DNA from: Parcubacteria group bacterium
Lineage (GTDB): Bacteria > Patescibacteriota > Minisyncoccia > Phycocordibacterales > GCA-002724975
Assembly (NCBI GenBank): GCA_002724975.1
Contig: PBQF01000050.1
Coordinates: 1-14,545, forward strand
Reading direction: 5' to 3'
DNA: 14,545 bases
The notes under the pieces are model-generated. The model had not been told where the DNA came from and ran no database searches. It saw only the letters and a program-made list of their open reading frames with translations. The position numbers and the translations under genes are program-made. Positions 12,852 through 14,545 of this stretch are shown here, piece by piece. The stretch's first letter is position 1. The number at the start of each line of letters is the position of its first letter.

Positions 12852-14545
12852 ATGGAAGACAGTACGAAATATCTCTCTACTACATCTCTCTTACCAAATG
12901 AGGTTTTAGATAAAGATATAGTTTTTATATCTAAAGCTGCAGTGTCGGAATCTGCACGACTAAAATTAAAAGATATAAATTATGAAATTGTCCCTGATAT
13001 ATGGAATAACCACAAAAAACTTAAAGAAGGCAGCCTTTATTTAGAAAAGTTATATGATAATCTTACAAAAAAGTTTGGTCTTGTTCTAAATAAGTTACAC
13101 AATGTTGATTACCCATACTCATTTTGGGAGTTGCCTATGGCATCATGGCTGATATACTTTCTTAATCCTCTATTTGATCGTTATTGTAGGTTGAAACTTG
13201 CCAGTGAACTTTATGGCAAAGAGAGTTTAGTTTTATTAGCCTGTAATTGTAAAATGGGTACATTTGCAGGCTATCCTGATTTTACACAAAATGTTTGTGT
13301 AAAAGAACAATACGTATCAGCTTTTTATGCAGAAGTAGCTATACAAATGGATATTCAAGTCAGAGAATTTATTTCCAACGAATCTGTAAGAGGAAGAGTA
13401 TTTTCAGGTGCCAGGAAGTATAACTTATTGTCAGGATCGTTTTATAAAAGGGCTTATCAGAAAGTAAAGAAAATGATATGGGATTTAATACTACTTAGCT
13501 TACTTAAGAACAATAATATTTTAATGGAACAGTATAAGTTTAATGAATGGGAGATGCTTTTTTTTGCAAGAAAGCTTAATGCATCATTTTTGCCATGGAA
13601 AAAGAAAAAGGTAACCAGGTCAAAAAGAATAGATCGTGATATATTGTTGTCAGTCAGCGCCGATGATCAGTTTGAAAGGATAGTAATAAATTTATTGCCA
13701 AAGTTCATGCCTGAATATCTGCTTGAAGAATTCGAAGCTTATATGCAGGTAGCTGAGAAGTATAGTGATTACAAATCATATTTTATTGTAAACGCATACG
13801 GTACAAATGTTTTATTCACATATGCAGCTTCTCTAGGGAAAGTCAAGGGTGCAAAAATTATTGCCTGTCAACATGGGAGTGGATATGGACAACCAGAAAA
13901 TTACTATTGTGAGTTAGTAGAGCGTAGTTTCAGCGATTATTATATCACATGGGGATGGAATGATTGCCACTATCCAAAAGCACAGACATTGCCTTTGCCC
14001 CAGCCAAATCTCTCTAGACTGATGAATAGACACAAGCCTAAGCTTGACATAGTGATATGGGTGTCTAATACAACCACAAGGCATGTATATAGATTCGGAG
14101 GATATCCTCTTATGCCTGACATGATTCCACTCTATTTTAGTTACAAGAGAAGATTTGCCGCATCTCTTGATTCGGAAGTGCGTAACTTTGTGGTTTATAG
14201 GCCATATGTTTATGATTATGGATGGTTTGAGGAAGAAAAGAATCTTCTTAAAGAATATAATATAAGAATAGAGTATTCAGGAACATTGCCAGCGTTGCTT
14301 CAAAAAGTAAAGCTTTATGTCTGTGACCATTTATCTACAAGTTATATGGAGGCGCTTGTGGCTAATACTCCATCTGTGTTTTTTTGGGACTATGAATTAT
14401 GCAGAGAGAGAGAGGATGCTAAGCCTGCCTTTGATCTGCTAAGAAAAGCAGGAATTCTTTTTCATAATCCAATAGATGCTGCCAATAAGGTTAATTCTAT
14501 CTGGGATGATGTTCAAGGCTGGTGGATGGAACCTAAACGGCAGGA
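12852..14545 (+). CDS. LIC12162-like putative transferase, 3' end outside window
   Basis: An ATG at 12852 opens a frame that stays open to the window edge: 564 codons with no stop. The start KYLSTTSLLPNEV resembles the YLxTTALxE opening of the LIC12162 family. LHNVDYPYSFWELPMASWLI and YFLNPLFDRY (around 80-108) match its conserved LHxVxYSxxYWxxxxGPWLxYFxxxLYDRY region. Further along are ACQHGSGYGQ (about 338-347) and CDHLSTSYMEALVANTPSVF (about 491-510), the latter resembling GT-B donor loops. The family occurs in surface-polysaccharide loci of Leptospira and other Gram-negatives and is thought to be a sugar or related transferase; activity is not established. No good ribosome site is seen before the ATG. 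It is long enough that only a short tail should be missing. Confidence 0.78.
   Translation, partial: MEDSTKYLSTTSLLPNEVLDKDIVFISKAAVSESARLKLKDINYEIVPDIWNNHKKLKEGSLYLEKLYDNLTKKFGLVLNKLHNVDYPYSFWELPMASWLIYFLNPLFDRYCRLKLASELYGKESLVLLACNCKMGTFAGYPDFTQNVCVKEQYVSAFYAEVAIQMDIQVREFISNESVRGRVFSGARKYNLLSGSFYKRAYQKVKKMIWDLILLSLLKNNNILMEQYKFNEWEMLFFARKLNASFLPWKKKKVTRSKRIDRDILLSVSADDQFERIVINLLPKFMPEYLLEEFEAYMQVAEKYSDYKSYFIVNAYGTNVLFTYAASLGKVKGAKIIACQHGSGYGQPENYYCELVERSFSDYYITWGWNDCHYPKAQTLPLPQPNLSRLMNRHKPKLDIVIWVSNTTTRHVYRFGGYPLMPDMIPLYFSYKRRFAASLDSEVRNFVVYRPYVYDYGWFEEEKNLLKEYNIRIEYSGTLPALLQKVKLYVCDHLSTSYMEALVANTPSVFFWDYELCREREDAKPAFDLLRKAGILFHNPIDAANKVNSIWDDVQGWWMEPKRQ

Noticed and set aside
1..14545. 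CRISPR arrays, tRNA/rRNA genes, insertion sequences, integrases, phage genes
   Set aside because: No spaced direct repeats, cloverleaf sequences, transposase motifs or terminal inverted repeats of insertion-sequence type were seen.

Overview
The window is a dense, entirely plus-strand stretch of a surface-glycan (capsule, O-antigen, S-layer or flagellar glycan) biosynthesis locus. Both ends are cut inside genes: an aminotransferase enters at the left edge and a LIC12162-like putative transferase runs off the right edge. DNA is AT-rich. Gene content and style (SpsF-type cytidylyltransferases, NeuB, WbqC, SPASM radical SAM enzymes, a LIC12162-like protein) suggest a Gram-negative environmental bacterium, perhaps Planctomycetota/anammox-like, Nitrospirota or Desulfobacterota. 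That placement is inference; no taxonomic marker is present.

Layout. 2-319: C-terminus of a DegT-type sugar aminotransferase. 320-463: non-coding or decayed spacer. 464-3322: NAD-dependent sugar epimerase/dehydratase, a 43-codon stump of a PIG-L deacetylase, an SpsF-type cytidylyltransferase and a NeuB-type sugar-acid synthase. 3319-6214: SPASM radical SAM protein, a full DegT aminotransferase and a WbqC-family protein. 6214-6465: a second cytidylyltransferase, now a pseudogene with three in-frame stops. 6494-9133: SAM methyltransferase, sugar N-formyltransferase and a second SPASM radical SAM protein. 9203-12242: a two-part methyltransferase, a DUF692/MNIO-like TIM-barrel protein and a GT-B-like putative glycosyltransferase, translationally coupled by 4-nt and 1-nt overlaps. 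12243-12851: about 600 bp of decayed coding sequence. 12852 to the end: LIC12162-like protein, 5' part.

How the genes may work together. Epimerase, NeuB and cytidylyltransferase are the classic set for making and CMP-activating a nonulosonic-acid-like sugar. The radical SAM protein overlapping an aminotransferase suggests radical oxidation or deoxygenation of a sugar followed by transamination. The new amine could then be N-formylated (7203-8039) or otherwise acylated, possibly by the WbqC protein. Two methyltransferases, a second radical SAM enzyme and the MNIO-like protein suggest further tailoring. The GT-B and LIC12162-like proteins are candidates for transfer. The assignments to one pathway are inference.

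The most notable features are (i) at least three decayed genes embedded in an otherwise tight operon, including a deacetylase with a clean in-frame internal deletion and a cytidylyltransferase killed by point nonsense mutations, pointing to recent remodelling of the sugar pathway; (ii) a possible MNIO (multinuclear iron oxidase-superfamily) protein in a glycan operon; and (iii) a NeuB homologue with Asn where the second metal-binding His is expected.
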